In this document: in pieces, positions 34,610 to 43,466 of the stretch
Layout: each line of letters opens with the position of its first letter
Numbering within the stretch: position 1 is the first letter of the stretch
Assembly (NCBI GenBank): GCA_013289445.1
Contig: JABCZZ010000009.1
Coordinates: 154-52,357, forward strand
DNA from: Alphaproteobacteria bacterium
GTDB taxonomy: Bacteria; Pseudomonadota; Alphaproteobacteria; Rickettsiales; JABCZZ01
Reading direction: 5' to 3'
DNA length: 52,204 nt
Notes under the pieces: model-generated
Seen by the model: the letters and a program-made list of their open reading frames with translations, nothing else
Told to the model about the DNA's origin: nothing
Databases searched by the model: none
Program-made: the position numbers and the translations under genes

Positions 34610-37321
34610 ATGGGTCTACTTAACGCACTTACCAACGCTGTCTCCGGCCTCAATGTCAACCAGAAGAACCTGGACATATTGTCGCAGAACATCAGCAACG
34701 CCAATACGCCCAACTATTCGGCAGAGGTGGTCAACCAGGAAGCCAATTTCATCAACGGCCAGCCCGAAGGCGTGCTTACCGCCAGCGTGACGCGCGAGGT
34801 CAATGAATTCCTCAATGGCGAGGTGCAGAGCCAGACATCGACCAACAGCTCAGCGTCCACTATCCAGAATTATTACAGCCAGATTGAGAACCTGCTCGGA
34901 CAGCCTGGCAGCAACGACAGCATCGACACCGCGGTCACGTCGTTCTTCACCGCTTTACAGAGTCTGGCGAACACACCAAGCGTCGCGGGTGAAACCACGG
35001 TAGCAAATGACGCCTCGAGTCTTGCCACCCAAATATCAGGGCTCGCCAATTCGCTGCAGGGCCTAAGGCTGCAGGCGGATCAGTCGATCACCAGTGCGGT
35101 CAGCAGCGTCAATACCGATCTGCAAAACCTTTATTCCATCAATAACGGACTGGAACTGGCAAGTGCCACCAACCAGGATAACAGCGGCTTGCTCGACCAG
35201 CGCGATGCAGCGCTTACCGATCTCGCGCAATACATTGATATTAAGCCCAGCTTCCAGTCAAACGGCGAAGTAACCATCAACACCACCGCTGGCGTGAACC
35301 TGCTCAGCACAAACCTTTTTCAGCTGAGCTATACGGGCGCAAGTTCCGCCCAGACATTTATCAATGGCGGCTCGCTTTCCGCCCTTACGGTCAGCCAGTT
35401 AAACAGTGCCGGTCAGGCGGTGGGCAGCCCCACCGTGCTTGCGACCAGCGGCCCCTCCACCGGCGTCACCACGTCGCTTACCGGCGGCCAGATACAGGGA
35501 TTGCTCACCATGCGTGATCAGGTCGTGCCTGATATTCTCGATCAGCTCGACCAATTGGCAAACACTCTAACTACTCAGGTGAATGCGGTGCAGAATCAGG
35601 GCGTGAGCTACCCGCCGTCTAATTCCTACACCGGCTCGCTGCTGGTCAGCGGCAATACGACCTCTCAATATTCCGGCAATCTGCGCATCGCCGTGCTGGG
35701 CAGTAACGGCGCAGCGCTGGCTTCGCCGTATGCCGATGAGACCAATGGCCTTGCGCCGCTGACGCTTAATCTTTCTCAGCTCAACTACGGCAACGGCAAT
35801 GGCGTCTTGTCAGTGGACAATATCATCAGCGCCATCAATCAGAATTACGGCCCACCGCAGAACAAACTGGAACTCGGCAGCCTCAATAACGTGCAGCTGT
35901 CCATTGCTTCAAACACGGTGCCTGACAGCAATGGCAATCTGAATGTCGGTTTCAACCTTAATAATATCAGCAGCAAGAGTGCCAATTTTTATGTCACCGG
36001 CGTCACGGTGCTTGATAGTTCCAACAACCCAATCTCAACCACTTCGACCGCACCTAGTGTCGCCATAAGCAGCATGCAGGCGACGAATACCAATACGATC
36101 ACCATCACCACAAGCGGAACCAACACCCTCACGGACGGCGAGCAGATTTATCTGCCTTCCACCGGCCTGCCTGCATCGGTCGGCGGTGTAGCTTCTTCTA
36201 CTTTTGGCAATCAGCTTTATACGGTGAGCAACGTTTCAGGCAATACATTCCAAATCACCGTGGCAGGTGTATCGACGACGGCCGATTCAGCCAGTCATGC
36301 CGTGACGGCGACAGTGCTGCCGCCTTACGCCACGGTCGGTTCGGGCAATACGGTGAATACGCAAAGTAACGGTATCATCACTGCTAACATCGGCTCTGAC
36401 CCCAGCTCGTTTTACACCGTGCAGGCCACCGTCGTTTCCACCGATGCCAACGGCAATCCGGTCACATCCACGGTCGATTATCAGGTCAATAATAACCAGA
36501 CCAATGTCGACAATAATCTCATAGGCGCCGCCTCTATTGCAAGCGGCGGCGGCACTATCGTGGTGCCCACCACCAATCAGGCGCTCGCCACCGCATCGCT
36601 GGTGGATGCCAACGGCAATCCGCTGACGACCACCAACGGCAGTTACGGCACCCAGCAGGGCTATCTTAAAATCACTGCCGGCAACAGCACCGAGACCATT
36701 GCCATTGATGAACTTAACAGCCAGCAGTTGGGCCAACCCGATGCCAGACCGCCTGTCGCCGCCACCAATCAGGGATTTTCACAATATTTCGGGCTCAATA
36801 ACTTCTTCAACGTCAACGGCCAGACTACCACGGGCAGCACACTGGCAAACAGCGCCCTTAATATGTCGGTGGCAAGCAACATCCTTACTAATCCATCCTC
36901 TATCAGCAGCGCCTCACTGGCACTGGGCGAACAGCCCACCGCCGCCGGGGCGGCGCCTAATTTCACCTATCGGGTCAGTTCCGGCGACACCAGCAACCTG
37001 CAGAATCTGGCAGGGCTTGCCACCTCCACGATCAGCTTTGCCAGCCTGGGCGGTCAGCCGGCCAGCAGCACCACGCTGTCGCAATATGCCGGCCAGATCA
37101 TCGCCAATACCTCTACCAATTCCACCCAGGCCACCAATACAGCCACCAATGCACAAACATTGCTCAGCGGGTTTTCGCAACGTGCCCAGGCGGTATCCGG
37201 CGTCAATCTTGACCAGGAACTGGCCAATACTGTGGTTTACCAGAATGCTTACTCCGCTTCGGCGCGAGTGATTTCCGTGATTGACCAGCTTTTCACCCAG
37301 CTTATAGGCATCTTCCAGTAA
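34610..37321 (+). CDS. flgK: Flagellar hook-associated protein 1, FlgK
   Basis: First hook-filament junction protein. The N-terminal D0/D1 signature is LNALTNAVSGLNVNQKNLDI, then SQNISNANTPNYSAEVV; the C-terminus is GVNLDQELANTVVYQNAYSA followed by the terminal helix. At 903 aa it is far longer than the usual 450-650. The excess lies between residues about 330 and 800 and includes the module at 496-554 that recurs in FlgL. The sequence is rich in Ser, Thr and Asn and has only about five Lys. It follows the FlgN-like gene by 23 bp with a GCGAGGA ribosome site and precedes flgL by 10 bp. Confidence 0.96.
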   Translation: MGLLNALTNAVSGLNVNQKNLDILSQNISNANTPNYSAEVVNQEANFINGQPEGVLTASVTREVNEFLNGEVQSQTSTNSSASTIQNYYSQIENLLGQPGSNDSIDTAVTSFFTALQSLANTPSVAGETTVANDASSLATQISGLANSLQGLRLQADQSITSAVSSVNTDLQNLYSINNGLELASATNQDNSGLLDQRDAALTDLAQYIDIKPSFQSNGEVTINTTAGVNLLSTNLFQLSYTGASSAQTFINGGSLSALTVSQLNSAGQAVGSPTVLATSGPSTGVTTSLTGGQIQGLLTMRDQVVPDILDQLDQLANTLTTQVNAVQNQGVSYPPSNSYTGSLLVSGNTTSQYSGNLRIAVLGSNGAALASPYADETNGLAPLTLNLSQLNYGNGNGVLSVDNIISAINQNYGPPQNKLELGSLNNVQLSIASNTVPDSNGNLNVGFNLNNISSKSANFYVTGVTVLDSSNNPISTTSTAPSVAISSMQATNTNTITITTSGTNTLTDGEQIYLPSTGLPASVGGVASSTFGNQLYTVSNVSGNTFQITVAGVSTTADSASHAVTATVLPPYATVGSGNTVNTQSNGIITANIGSDPSSFYTVQATVVSTDANGNPVTSTVDYQVNNNQTNVDNNLIGAASIASGGGTIVVPTTNQALATASLVDANGNPLTTTNGSYGTQQGYLKITAGNSTETIAIDELNSQQLGQPDARPPVAATNQGFSQYFGLNNFFNVNGQTTTGSTLANSALNMSVASNILTNPSSISSASLALGEQPTAAGAAPNFTYRVSSGDTSNLQNLAGLATSTISFASLGGQPASSTTLSQYAGQIIANTSTNSTQATNTATNAQTLLSGFSQRAQAVSGVNLDQELANTVVYQNAYSASARVISVIDQLFTQLIGIFQ
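36095..36271 (+). repeat. Inserted beta module in FlgK, also found in FlgL
   Basis: Codes for FlgK residues 496-554, starting TITITTSGTNTLTDGEQ and ending YTVSNVSGNTFQITVAGV. About 60 percent of the residues are the same in FlgL residues 220-279 (37989-38168). The NTLTDGDQ...YTVSNVSGNTF layout is like the FCCH-type beta modules often seen in phage tail and adhesin proteins; that comparison is from memory. Confidence 0.75.
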
Positions 37322-37331
37322 GGAGACGATT

Positions 37332-38507
37332 ATGACGGTTACTACTGTCGGCACGTATAGCTCCCTGCAAACCCTTCTGCAAAACATGGCGCAGACGCAG
37401 GATTCGCTTAACACTGACGAGGTCGAAATATCGAGTGGTAAAGTGTCGCAGACATTCGATGGTCTGGGTGCGAATACCGAAGAGTTTACGTCGCTGACTG
37501 CGCAGGCCACAAGGCTTGCAAGCTACCAGCAGAGCAATACCACTTACCTGAGCCAGCTGCAGACCACCAATACGGTGATGGGCAATATTCAGCAGCTGGC
37601 CACCAGCATTCAAACCCTGATTAGCTCCCAGAGCAATAGCGCCACGGGCACCACATCGTTCCAACAGCAATTACAGGCAGATGAAGCCTCGCTTGCCAGC
37701 GCGCTCAATACCTCTTTTTCTGGCCAGTATCTCTTCGGCGGCACCAATACCAATACCGCCCCCGTGGCAAGCCCCTTGCCCACACCGGCAATGATCGGCA
37801 CGCCCGACATCTCCTACTATCAGGGCAGCGCACAGGACACCACCGTGCGCATCGCCGACGGCCAGACGCTCACCAACGGCGTGCGTGCTGACAATACAGC
37901 GTTCCAGCAGGTTTTCGCGGGCATCAGCCAGGCATTGCAGTCTACTGGTTCTCTTTCATTGCAAAGTTTCCAGGCCACCAGCAATGGCACCATCACCGTT
38001 ACGACGTCGGGCACAAATACACTGACAGACGGCGATCAGATCACTCTTAATGCACCTACAAGTCCGGTCACGGTTGGCAGCGTTCCTTCATCCACTTTTG
38101 CGGATGGGCAGGTCTACACCGTAAGCAACGTTTCTGGTAACACCTTCCAGATAAGTGTGGCCGGCGTAACGGCCACCACGCCACCTGCTGCAGCGCTCAG
38201 CGCCACAGGCGCTACCGCCGTGGGCACGCCCAATTTTCAGAATGCGGAGACACTGGTCAGCAACGGCGTGAAAGGTATCATCGCGCTGCAGGCAACGGTC
38301 AATGCCAATATCGTCACGGTGCAGGGCGTCAACACCCAGAACCAGACGCTGCAGACCTATTATAACGGATTGGCGCAAAATATCTCCACCTCCGATCCCG
38401 TAGCGCTCTCTAGCCAGGTAGCGCAGGACCAGACGGTGCTGGAAGCCACTTACGAGACGTATGCCCGTATCAGCTCACTCACTCTGGCCAGCTACCTGAC
38501 TTCCTAA
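37332..38507 (+). CDS. flgL: Flagellar hook-associated protein 3, FlgL
   Basis: Second junction protein (391 aa), flagellin-like at both ends: residues 1-100 include LQTLLQNMAQTQDSLNTDEV and EISSGKVSQTFDGLGAN; the C-terminus is AQDQTVLEATYETYARISSL. The region at about 140-180 has FLFGGTNTNTAP-like sequence typical of FlgL (here YLFGGTNTNTAP). Residues 220-279 hold the module shared with FlgK. The protein has only two Lys. A TAAGGAGA ribosome site precedes ATG 37332, 10 bp after flgK. Confidence 0.95.
   Translation: MTVTTVGTYSSLQTLLQNMAQTQDSLNTDEVEISSGKVSQTFDGLGANTEEFTSLTAQATRLASYQQSNTTYLSQLQTTNTVMGNIQQLATSIQTLISSQSNSATGTTSFQQQLQADEASLASALNTSFSGQYLFGGTNTNTAPVASPLPTPAMIGTPDISYYQGSAQDTTVRIADGQTLTNGVRADNTAFQQVFAGISQALQSTGSLSLQSFQATSNGTITVTTSGTNTLTDGDQITLNAPTSPVTVGSVPSSTFADGQVYTVSNVSGNTFQISVAGVTATTPPAAALSATGATAVGTPNFQNAETLVSNGVKGIIALQATVNANIVTVQGVNTQNQTLQTYYNGLAQNISTSDPVALSSQVAQDQTVLEATYETYARISSLTLASYLTS
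37989..38168 (+). repeat. Inserted beta module in FlgL, homologous to the FlgK module
   Basis: Codes for FlgL residues 220-279, TITVTTSGTNTLTDGDQ through YTVSNVSGNTFQISVAGV. The match to FlgK 496-554 is best at both ends and diverges in the middle (LPSTGLPASVGG against LNAPTSPVTVGS). DNA identity is lower than protein identity, so the copies are old or were shaped by selection. Confidence 0.75.
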
Positions 38508-38531
38508 CAGAAATTTCTTCGCATTTTGCTA

Positions 38532-38560
38532 GTGTTTTTCAATTCTGACTACCTTATAAT
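38532..38560 (+). promoter_or_regulatory. Possible promoter before fliW
   Basis: A perfect TATAAT at 38555-38560, 24 bp before ATG 38585, but the base stretch 17 bp upstream (GTGTTT) is a poor -35. It may serve fliW-fliB or be chance in this AT-rich gap of 77 bp. Confidence 0.35.
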
Positions 38561-38584
38561 GGACCACGAAAGGATCGCCACGAT

Positions 38585-39073
38585 ATGATGGGAGCCTCTT
38601 TGACTCGATTAGAGAGCAGTGCATTTATGACGACCGATGAGCCCGAGGTGATTGATACGCGCTTCGGAAAAATAACGCTGCACAAGAATAATCCTATCGT
38701 GTTTCCGCGCGGCCTGCTCGGCATGCCGGACAAATTTCATTTCTTCCTCACTGAATTCCCCAGCGAAAAACTGCGCCGCTTCAAACTGCTGCAATGCCTG
38801 GATGACTATAATCTTTCCTTTATCACCCTGCCGCTTTCGCTGCAGAATGGCATCATCGCCAGCGAGGATTTATCCGCCGCTTCGCGCGAGCTCGATATCA
38901 AAGTCGAAAATTTGGCGCTGCTTCTCATTGTTTCCGTGCACCGTACGCCGCAGAAAGTCTCGCTTTCCGTCAATGCGCGCGCACCGCTGCTTATCGATTC
39001 CTCTGCCCGTCTGGCCGCGCAGTACGTCTTCCAGTCGGAAAAATATAAAGTCCAGCATTACATTACTCCGTGA
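38585..39073 (+). CDS. fliW: Flagellar assembly factor FliW
   Basis: FliW binds CsrA allosterically and relieves CsrA repression of flagellin translation; free flagellin titrates FliW. The 162-aa product carries the family pattern: IDTRFGKITLHKNNPIVFPR, GLLGMPDKFHFFL, FKLLQCLDDYNLSFITLPLS, LLIVSVHRTPQKVSLSVNAR, APLLIDSSARLAAQYVF and the YKVQHYI ending. The N-terminus has about 18 extra residues; an ATG at codon 15 is an alternative start. fliW usually stands next to csrA, which is not in this window. Its stop overlaps the GTG start of fliB. The flagellin leader shows a hairpin that would suit CsrA. Confidence 0.95.
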   Translation: MMGASLTRLESSAFMTTDEPEVIDTRFGKITLHKNNPIVFPRGLLGMPDKFHFFLTEFPSEKLRRFKLLQCLDDYNLSFITLPLSLQNGIIASEDLSAASRELDIKVENLALLLIVSVHRTPQKVSLSVNARAPLLIDSSARLAAQYVFQSEKYKVQHYITP

Positions 39074-40254
39074 ACGCTTCTACCACCCGCCCCGCATTCC
39101 TTGCGCGCTTCCAATGCCTGGGTGCGGAGTGTGAGGATACTTGCTGCCAGGGCTGGGACATGCAGCTCAATAATTTCATGCTCGATCGCTATGCTAAAGA
39201 AGCGCCACAGCTGCTTGCGTCAGTGACCGGCGAGGAGGATGACCATCACATCATGAAGCGAGATGCCACGAGCGATTTCTGCGTCAAATTCGAAGGCGGC
39301 CTCTGCGGCATTCAAAGTAAACTGGGCGAGGAATTTTTAGGTGACGCCTGTTATTTTTATCCGCGTGTGGTGCGCAAGTTAGGCACGACAACCACTTTCA
39401 CCGCCGCGCTCTCCTGCCCCGAAATTACGCGCCTTACGCTTTTCGAAGAGGGCGCATTTGCGCAAGATATTCACCAAGAAGCGGGGCGCATACCCGAGCG
39501 ATTGCAGAACTACCTGCCTGACCCGCTTACTGCTGATCAGGCATGGAAACTGCATCGTATATTTCTGGAGTATGCTCTTACACCCGATGTTACCGCCGAG
39601 CGCAGCCTGATGCGTATCTTTTCAGCCATGGAGTCGCTCATGCGTATCCCGGTCGCCAGCTGGTTGGAGTCTGCACCCTTCTATCTCGATCAGGCGGACG
39701 CCACACTTCCGGCGCCTGAGCCCCGCGATACGGATACAGTGTATCTTCTGCAGGCGCTCTGCGGTCTGGTGGCCGCTGCAAAGAAGCTGCGCAACACACG
39801 CCTGATGAAAACCATAGCAGAAATGGAGCGCGCATTACATGTGCGTATTCCCTGGGACACGCTTGCCATCGCCACTTTTCCTGACAGCTCACATGCAATG
39901 CTAACCTTACATGCGCGCTGGCAGCAGGAGTGGAAAACGCATTTTTCCGTGCTTCTTAAGCGCTATCTGGCGGCGCAATTATCGCAAGCGCTTTTTCCTT
40001 TTGCCGGGTTTGGACAGACACCAAGCCAACGCATCGCCATCATCGGCATACGTCTTGCCACCGTGAAGCTTGCCATCATGAGCGCCTGCACCGAAGCCGG
40101 AGGAGTAGCCGCCGAAAAAGAAGTCATACGCGTGGTACAAAGTCTCTCGCGCCTACTCGATCATCTCGCCGAACCCGAATTCTCACTTAAAATCTACCAG
40201 GAGACCGGCTGGTTGCAGAAGCGCAGGTTGCGAGCATTGCTGGGAGATGCATAA
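39070..40254 (+). CDS. fliB: FliB-family flagellin lysine N-methylase
   Basis: FliB methylates surface lysines of flagellin. The 394-aa product has the family's Cys-rich core: Cys16, Cys21 and the Cys25-Cys26 pair in LGAECEDTCCQGW, then Cys71, Cys79 in FEGGLCGIQSKLGEEFL, Cys94 in GDACYFYPR and Cys116 in LSCPEITRLTL. These Cys residues are thought to hold an Fe-S cluster. The C-terminal 250 residues are helical. Translation starts at GTG 39070 in a GTGA overlap with fliW, so expression follows FliW. The flagellin encoded 3.3 kb downstream has only two lysines, which makes the target an open question. Confidence 0.92.
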   Translation: MNASTTRPAFLARFQCLGAECEDTCCQGWDMQLNNFMLDRYAKEAPQLLASVTGEEDDHHIMKRDATSDFCVKFEGGLCGIQSKLGEEFLGDACYFYPRVVRKLGTTTTFTAALSCPEITRLTLFEEGAFAQDIHQEAGRIPERLQNYLPDPLTADQAWKLHRIFLEYALTPDVTAERSLMRIFSAMESLMRIPVASWLESAPFYLDQADATLPAPEPRDTDTVYLLQALCGLVAAAKKLRNTRLMKTIAEMERALHVRIPWDTLAIATFPDSSHAMLTLHARWQQEWKTHFSVLLKRYLAAQLSQALFPFAGFGQTPSQRIAIIGIRLATVKLAIMSACTEAGGVAAEKEVIRVVQSLSRLLDHLAEPEFSLKIYQETGWLQKRRLRALLGDA

Positions 40255-40257
40255 CGC

Positions 40258-41109
40258 ATGTCAGGGCATTTTAGCATCTGGATAGTCACGCCAGCAGGCT
40301 ATCTGCATAGCCGCGCTTTTGAAGAAGTGTCGTTGTCGCTGCGTGCCGCATTTCGCACGCTCGGGTTTGACGCTCCCATTGTCACCGATCCAGCGCAAGT
40401 GAAAGATTATGCCATTGTGCTGGGGGCTAACTTGCTTCCCCATATTCCCAGAGAAAGCCTGCCAGCGAAACTGATTCTCTATAATCTCGAGCAAGTCCAG
40501 CAAGACTCGCCGTGGCTCAAGCAGGAATATGTGGGTCTGCTGCGCCGCTATCCGGTGTGGGATTACAGCGCGCGCAATATCGCAAACCTCAAGCAGCATT
40601 TCGGTGTAACAAACGTCACGCTTTGCGGTATTGGCTATATGCCCGAACTCAGCTGTATTGCACCGGCAGCGGAAGATATCGATGTCGCTTTTATCGGCTC
40701 CCTCAATCCCCGCCGTAAGGCGGTGCTTGAAAAGATCGCCGCTGCGGGCAAACAAGTTACAGCGGGATATAACTTATATGGTAAAGAGCGCGACGCGCTT
40801 ATCGCCCGTTCAAAACTGGTGCTGAATTTGCATTTCTACGATGCCCAGATATTTGAAATCGTGCGCGTTTCCTATTTGCTTGCCAACCGCAAATGTGTCG
40901 TCTCCGAAACCGGCAATGACCCTGCGCTGGAAGATCCGCTGCGACTGGGAATCGCATTTTCACCTTATGAGAATTTGGCAGATACCTGCCTGATTATGCT
41001 TGCGCAGTCCGATGGGCGCGTCGCTATCGCTCAAAAAGGCTTTGAACTTTTCAGCGCGATGTCACAGGTGCCGATGCTCAAACGGGCTCTGGCTTGCTTG
41101 CCGCTTTAG
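40258..41109 (+). CDS. GT-B-type glycosyltransferase in the flagellar locus
   Basis: A 283-aa protein with a short GT-B-like layout: an N-terminal Rossmann half (IWIVTPAGYLHSRAFEEVSL, YAIVLGANLLPH, KLILYNLEQVQQDSPWL) and a C-terminal half containing DVAFIGSLNPRRKAVLEKIA, then LIARSKLVLNLHFYDAQIFE and RVSYLLANRKCVVSETGNDP, the region that normally holds the nucleotide sugar. It has no signal peptide, so it works in the cytosol. It starts 3 bp after fliB and ends in a 4-bp overlap with the convergent GT41 gene. A role in flagellin glycosylation is inferred from this position. Confidence 0.75.
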   Translation: MSGHFSIWIVTPAGYLHSRAFEEVSLSLRAAFRTLGFDAPIVTDPAQVKDYAIVLGANLLPHIPRESLPAKLILYNLEQVQQDSPWLKQEYVGLLRRYPVWDYSARNIANLKQHFGVTNVTLCGIGYMPELSCIAPAAEDIDVAFIGSLNPRRKAVLEKIAAAGKQVTAGYNLYGKERDALIARSKLVLNLHFYDAQIFEIVRVSYLLANRKCVVSETGNDPALEDPLRLGIAFSPYENLADTCLIMLAQSDGRVAIAQKGFELFSAMSQVPMLKRALACLPL

Positions 41110-43259
41110 ACCGAGAAGGCTTTGGGCGCGATGCCCTGACGGTGCAGTTCTGCCGCCTGGCTATACGCAGCTTCGAGTGCGCGCGCAGTGGCAGTGGCAT
41201 CAAAGAGCGCAAAGCGCATGCGGCCATTTTCCAGATGCTGGCGCAACTGCTGCAGCCTTGTTTTGTCACATGCAAGGGCAAGGGCAAGTGCTTCATAGGC
41301 CGCAAGATCGCCTGCCACCAAGTCAGGCAGCCCCACTGCATGAAGCAGGCCCGCCGCCACGCGGCTAACAAAACTTTCGCCTGCGAGCGTTATCACCGGC
41401 ACACCGCACCACAGCGCATCGCTTGAGGTAGTATGGCCGCAGACCGGCGACGTATCTAAAAACAGATCGGCATGGCGGTACCGTTGCAGATGTTCCTCTT
41501 GCGGCGCCGTTTTGGCAACAATAAGCCGCGCCGCATCGACGCCGTATGCCTGCGCCTCCTGACGTAAATTGGCGGTGGCGCCCGCATCAGCCTCCGAGAG
41601 CCAGAGCACACTGCCCGCAACCGCCTGCAGCAAGCGCATCCAGACCGCAAACACGTCACGCGTGATTTTGTAGGCATTGTTAAAATCACAGAACACGAAT
41701 CCTTGCGCGGGCAATCCATACGCCTCCCGAGATAATGCCCGTGTCGGCAGAGGACGTTTGCGATCATTGATCTGGTAGGAATGCGGCAGGCGGATAAGCT
41801 GCTCGGCAAAAAAGCTGTCTGCTCCCTTGGGCGACGTCACGTGATCGGTCAGGAAATAATCGATAAACACGGCGCCCGTCGTGCCGGGGAATCCAAGATA
41901 ATGCATCGCGATGGGCGCAGGACGCTCCGCCATAATGCTCAAGCGATGATCAAGTGTGTAACCCTTGAGATCGATTAGTAGATCGACTTTATCTTTTTTG
42001 ATAAGTGAAACGACATTCTGATCATCCATCCTATGTAAATCGTGAAACGCATCCACTGCCGCCCGAATGCGTAAACGCGGCTCTTTTACATGATCTTCCC
42101 TGCCATGGGAATATGCAAAAATTTCGAATCGGCTTCTGTCATGCTGTTCGAATAATTCGCTGATGAGGCGCGCAGTGGCATGGTCCTGGAAATCAGCAGA
42201 AAGGTAACCGATGCGTAACTTGCCATCACCGCGAGCATCTGCCGGCAGAGTAAAAGCGGGGTCGTAGTGCTTGCCCGCCGCATAGGCTCCGATAGAATAG
42301 CGTCTGGCATTTTTCAGCTGCAGCTGCGGTGATGGCACCATGGTGGCGACGGTGAACGGTCCCATGGGCCGCCTTTCCTCTGCAATCCACTGCTGCATTC
42401 GCCTGCGCCCCTCCTCTGCCTTATCCCATTTACACATGCGGTACGACAAAAACGTGAGTTCGCAGAGCGCTTCGACACATTCAGGATCAATGGTGAGCGC
42501 ATATTCATACGCCTTGATAGCTTCTTCAAAATTCTTTTCAAAATACGTTCTGCCGATATTGACGGCGGCGGGAACATGTTTGGGATCGGCAGCCAGCGTA
42601 AGACGATAGGCTGCGATGGCTTTGCCATTCTGCGCGGTATCTTTATAGCAGGTGCCCAGCGTCACGAGTGCCGGCGTGTAGTCCGGTTTGATGCGCAGAC
42701 AGGTCAAAAGCGCTTCTTGCGCTTCCGTGTAACGGCGCAGTGACGAGAGCACCACTCCTAAATTGGTAAGCGCTTCGGGCATGGCAGGATAGAGCTTGAG
42801 CACTTTGCGAAACGCGGTGACCGCACCAAGCGAATCTCCTTTTGCCTGCAGCAGACGTCCTTCCTGAAACCATTTCTTGGCCGACTTCGCCCCGCTTTCG
42901 TTTACCACCACCTTGGGCGTTCTTGCCGGCTGCATAAGTTCAATCTTGATTAGATGCTCATACGCTTTTACAGCAAGCTGGGAATGTCCGGCCGCTTCCA
43001 GCATGCGGCCGAGATCCGCGCAAGCTTCCTTAAAGACCGGGTCGTATTGCAGTGCCGTGTTAAGGCTGACAATAGCCTCCGCGACATTACCATTATAATA
43101 TTCCACCCATGACTTCAGATGCCAGGCAACGGCGTTTTGAGGTTCGTCCTTAAGTAAGGCCTCTACCAAAGGTGCTGCCTCTTGCGCCCGCTTCTCTTTA
43201 ATATGTGCCGCGATGATATCGGTCCTGGATTTGGCAGGGGCCTGGGAGGAAAAAGACAT
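41106..43259 (-). CDS. TPR-containing O-linked GlcNAc transferase-like glycosyltransferase (GT41/SPINDLY type), copy 2
   Basis: A 717-aa paralogue of the enzyme at 24247-26058. The N-terminal 275 residues hold about six TPR units (for example AVAWHLKSWVEYYNGNVAEA, PEALTNLGVVLSSLRRYTEA, PAAVNIGRTYFEKNFEEAIK); the catalytic domain has His360 in RIGYLSADFQDHAT, Lys531 in DFNNAYKITRDVF and the DLFLDTSPVCGHTTSSDALW segment. More TPRs and about 115 extra N-terminal residues distinguish it from copy 1. It is divergent from flagellin across 299 bp. TPRs probably bind the substrate protein. I infer flagellin, which has many Ser and Thr, as substrate. Confidence 0.92.
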   Translation of the reverse strand: MSFSSQAPAKSRTDIIAAHIKEKRAQEAAPLVEALLKDEPQNAVAWHLKSWVEYYNGNVAEAIVSLNTALQYDPVFKEACADLGRMLEAAGHSQLAVKAYEHLIKIELMQPARTPKVVVNESGAKSAKKWFQEGRLLQAKGDSLGAVTAFRKVLKLYPAMPEALTNLGVVLSSLRRYTEAQEALLTCLRIKPDYTPALVTLGTCYKDTAQNGKAIAAYRLTLAADPKHVPAAVNIGRTYFEKNFEEAIKAYEYALTIDPECVEALCELTFLSYRMCKWDKAEEGRRRMQQWIAEERRPMGPFTVATMVPSPQLQLKNARRYSIGAYAAGKHYDPAFTLPADARGDGKLRIGYLSADFQDHATARLISELFEQHDRSRFEIFAYSHGREDHVKEPRLRIRAAVDAFHDLHRMDDQNVVSLIKKDKVDLLIDLKGYTLDHRLSIMAERPAPIAMHYLGFPGTTGAVFIDYFLTDHVTSPKGADSFFAEQLIRLPHSYQINDRKRPLPTRALSREAYGLPAQGFVFCDFNNAYKITRDVFAVWMRLLQAVAGSVLWLSEADAGATANLRQEAQAYGVDAARLIVAKTAPQEEHLQRYRHADLFLDTSPVCGHTTSSDALWCGVPVITLAGESFVSRVAAGLLHAVGLPDLVAGDLAAYEALALALACDKTRLQQLRQHLENGRMRFALFDATATARALEAAYSQAAELHRQGIAPKAFSV

Positions 43260-43428
43260 ATTAACTTACTGTAATATATTAATAATTATAGCCGAACTTG
43301 CCTTGAAAAATAAATCGTGCTAGCAATTTACCAGCGTTGCGTTTCTCTATATAATGAATGCTGAAGAATAACAATAAGGGCCCCGTCCCACGCCTGCTTT
43401 GAAATTTGCGCATTTTTTTGTCGCGCTG

Positions 43429-43460
43429 TTAACCTTTCTTTAATCAGTTGGGGGTATAAC
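43429..43460 (+). promoter_or_regulatory. CtrA box and -10 of the flagellin promoter
   Basis: A perfect TTAA-N7-TTAA (43429-43443) is followed by TATAAC at 43455-43460. The CtrA-type site covers the position of the -35 hexamer, as in CtrA-activated promoters. Start would be near 43467. No RpoN motif (GG-N10-GC with TTGGCAC) occurs in this 299-bp gap. Binding is inferred from the consensus. Confidence 0.6.
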
Positions 43461-43466
43461 AGTAGT

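Noticed and set aside
36095..38168. Phage-tail-like beta modules as a sign of a prophage
   Set aside because: They lie within intact FlgK and FlgL genes in a normal flagellar operon, and no phage structural, lysis or integrase gene is near.
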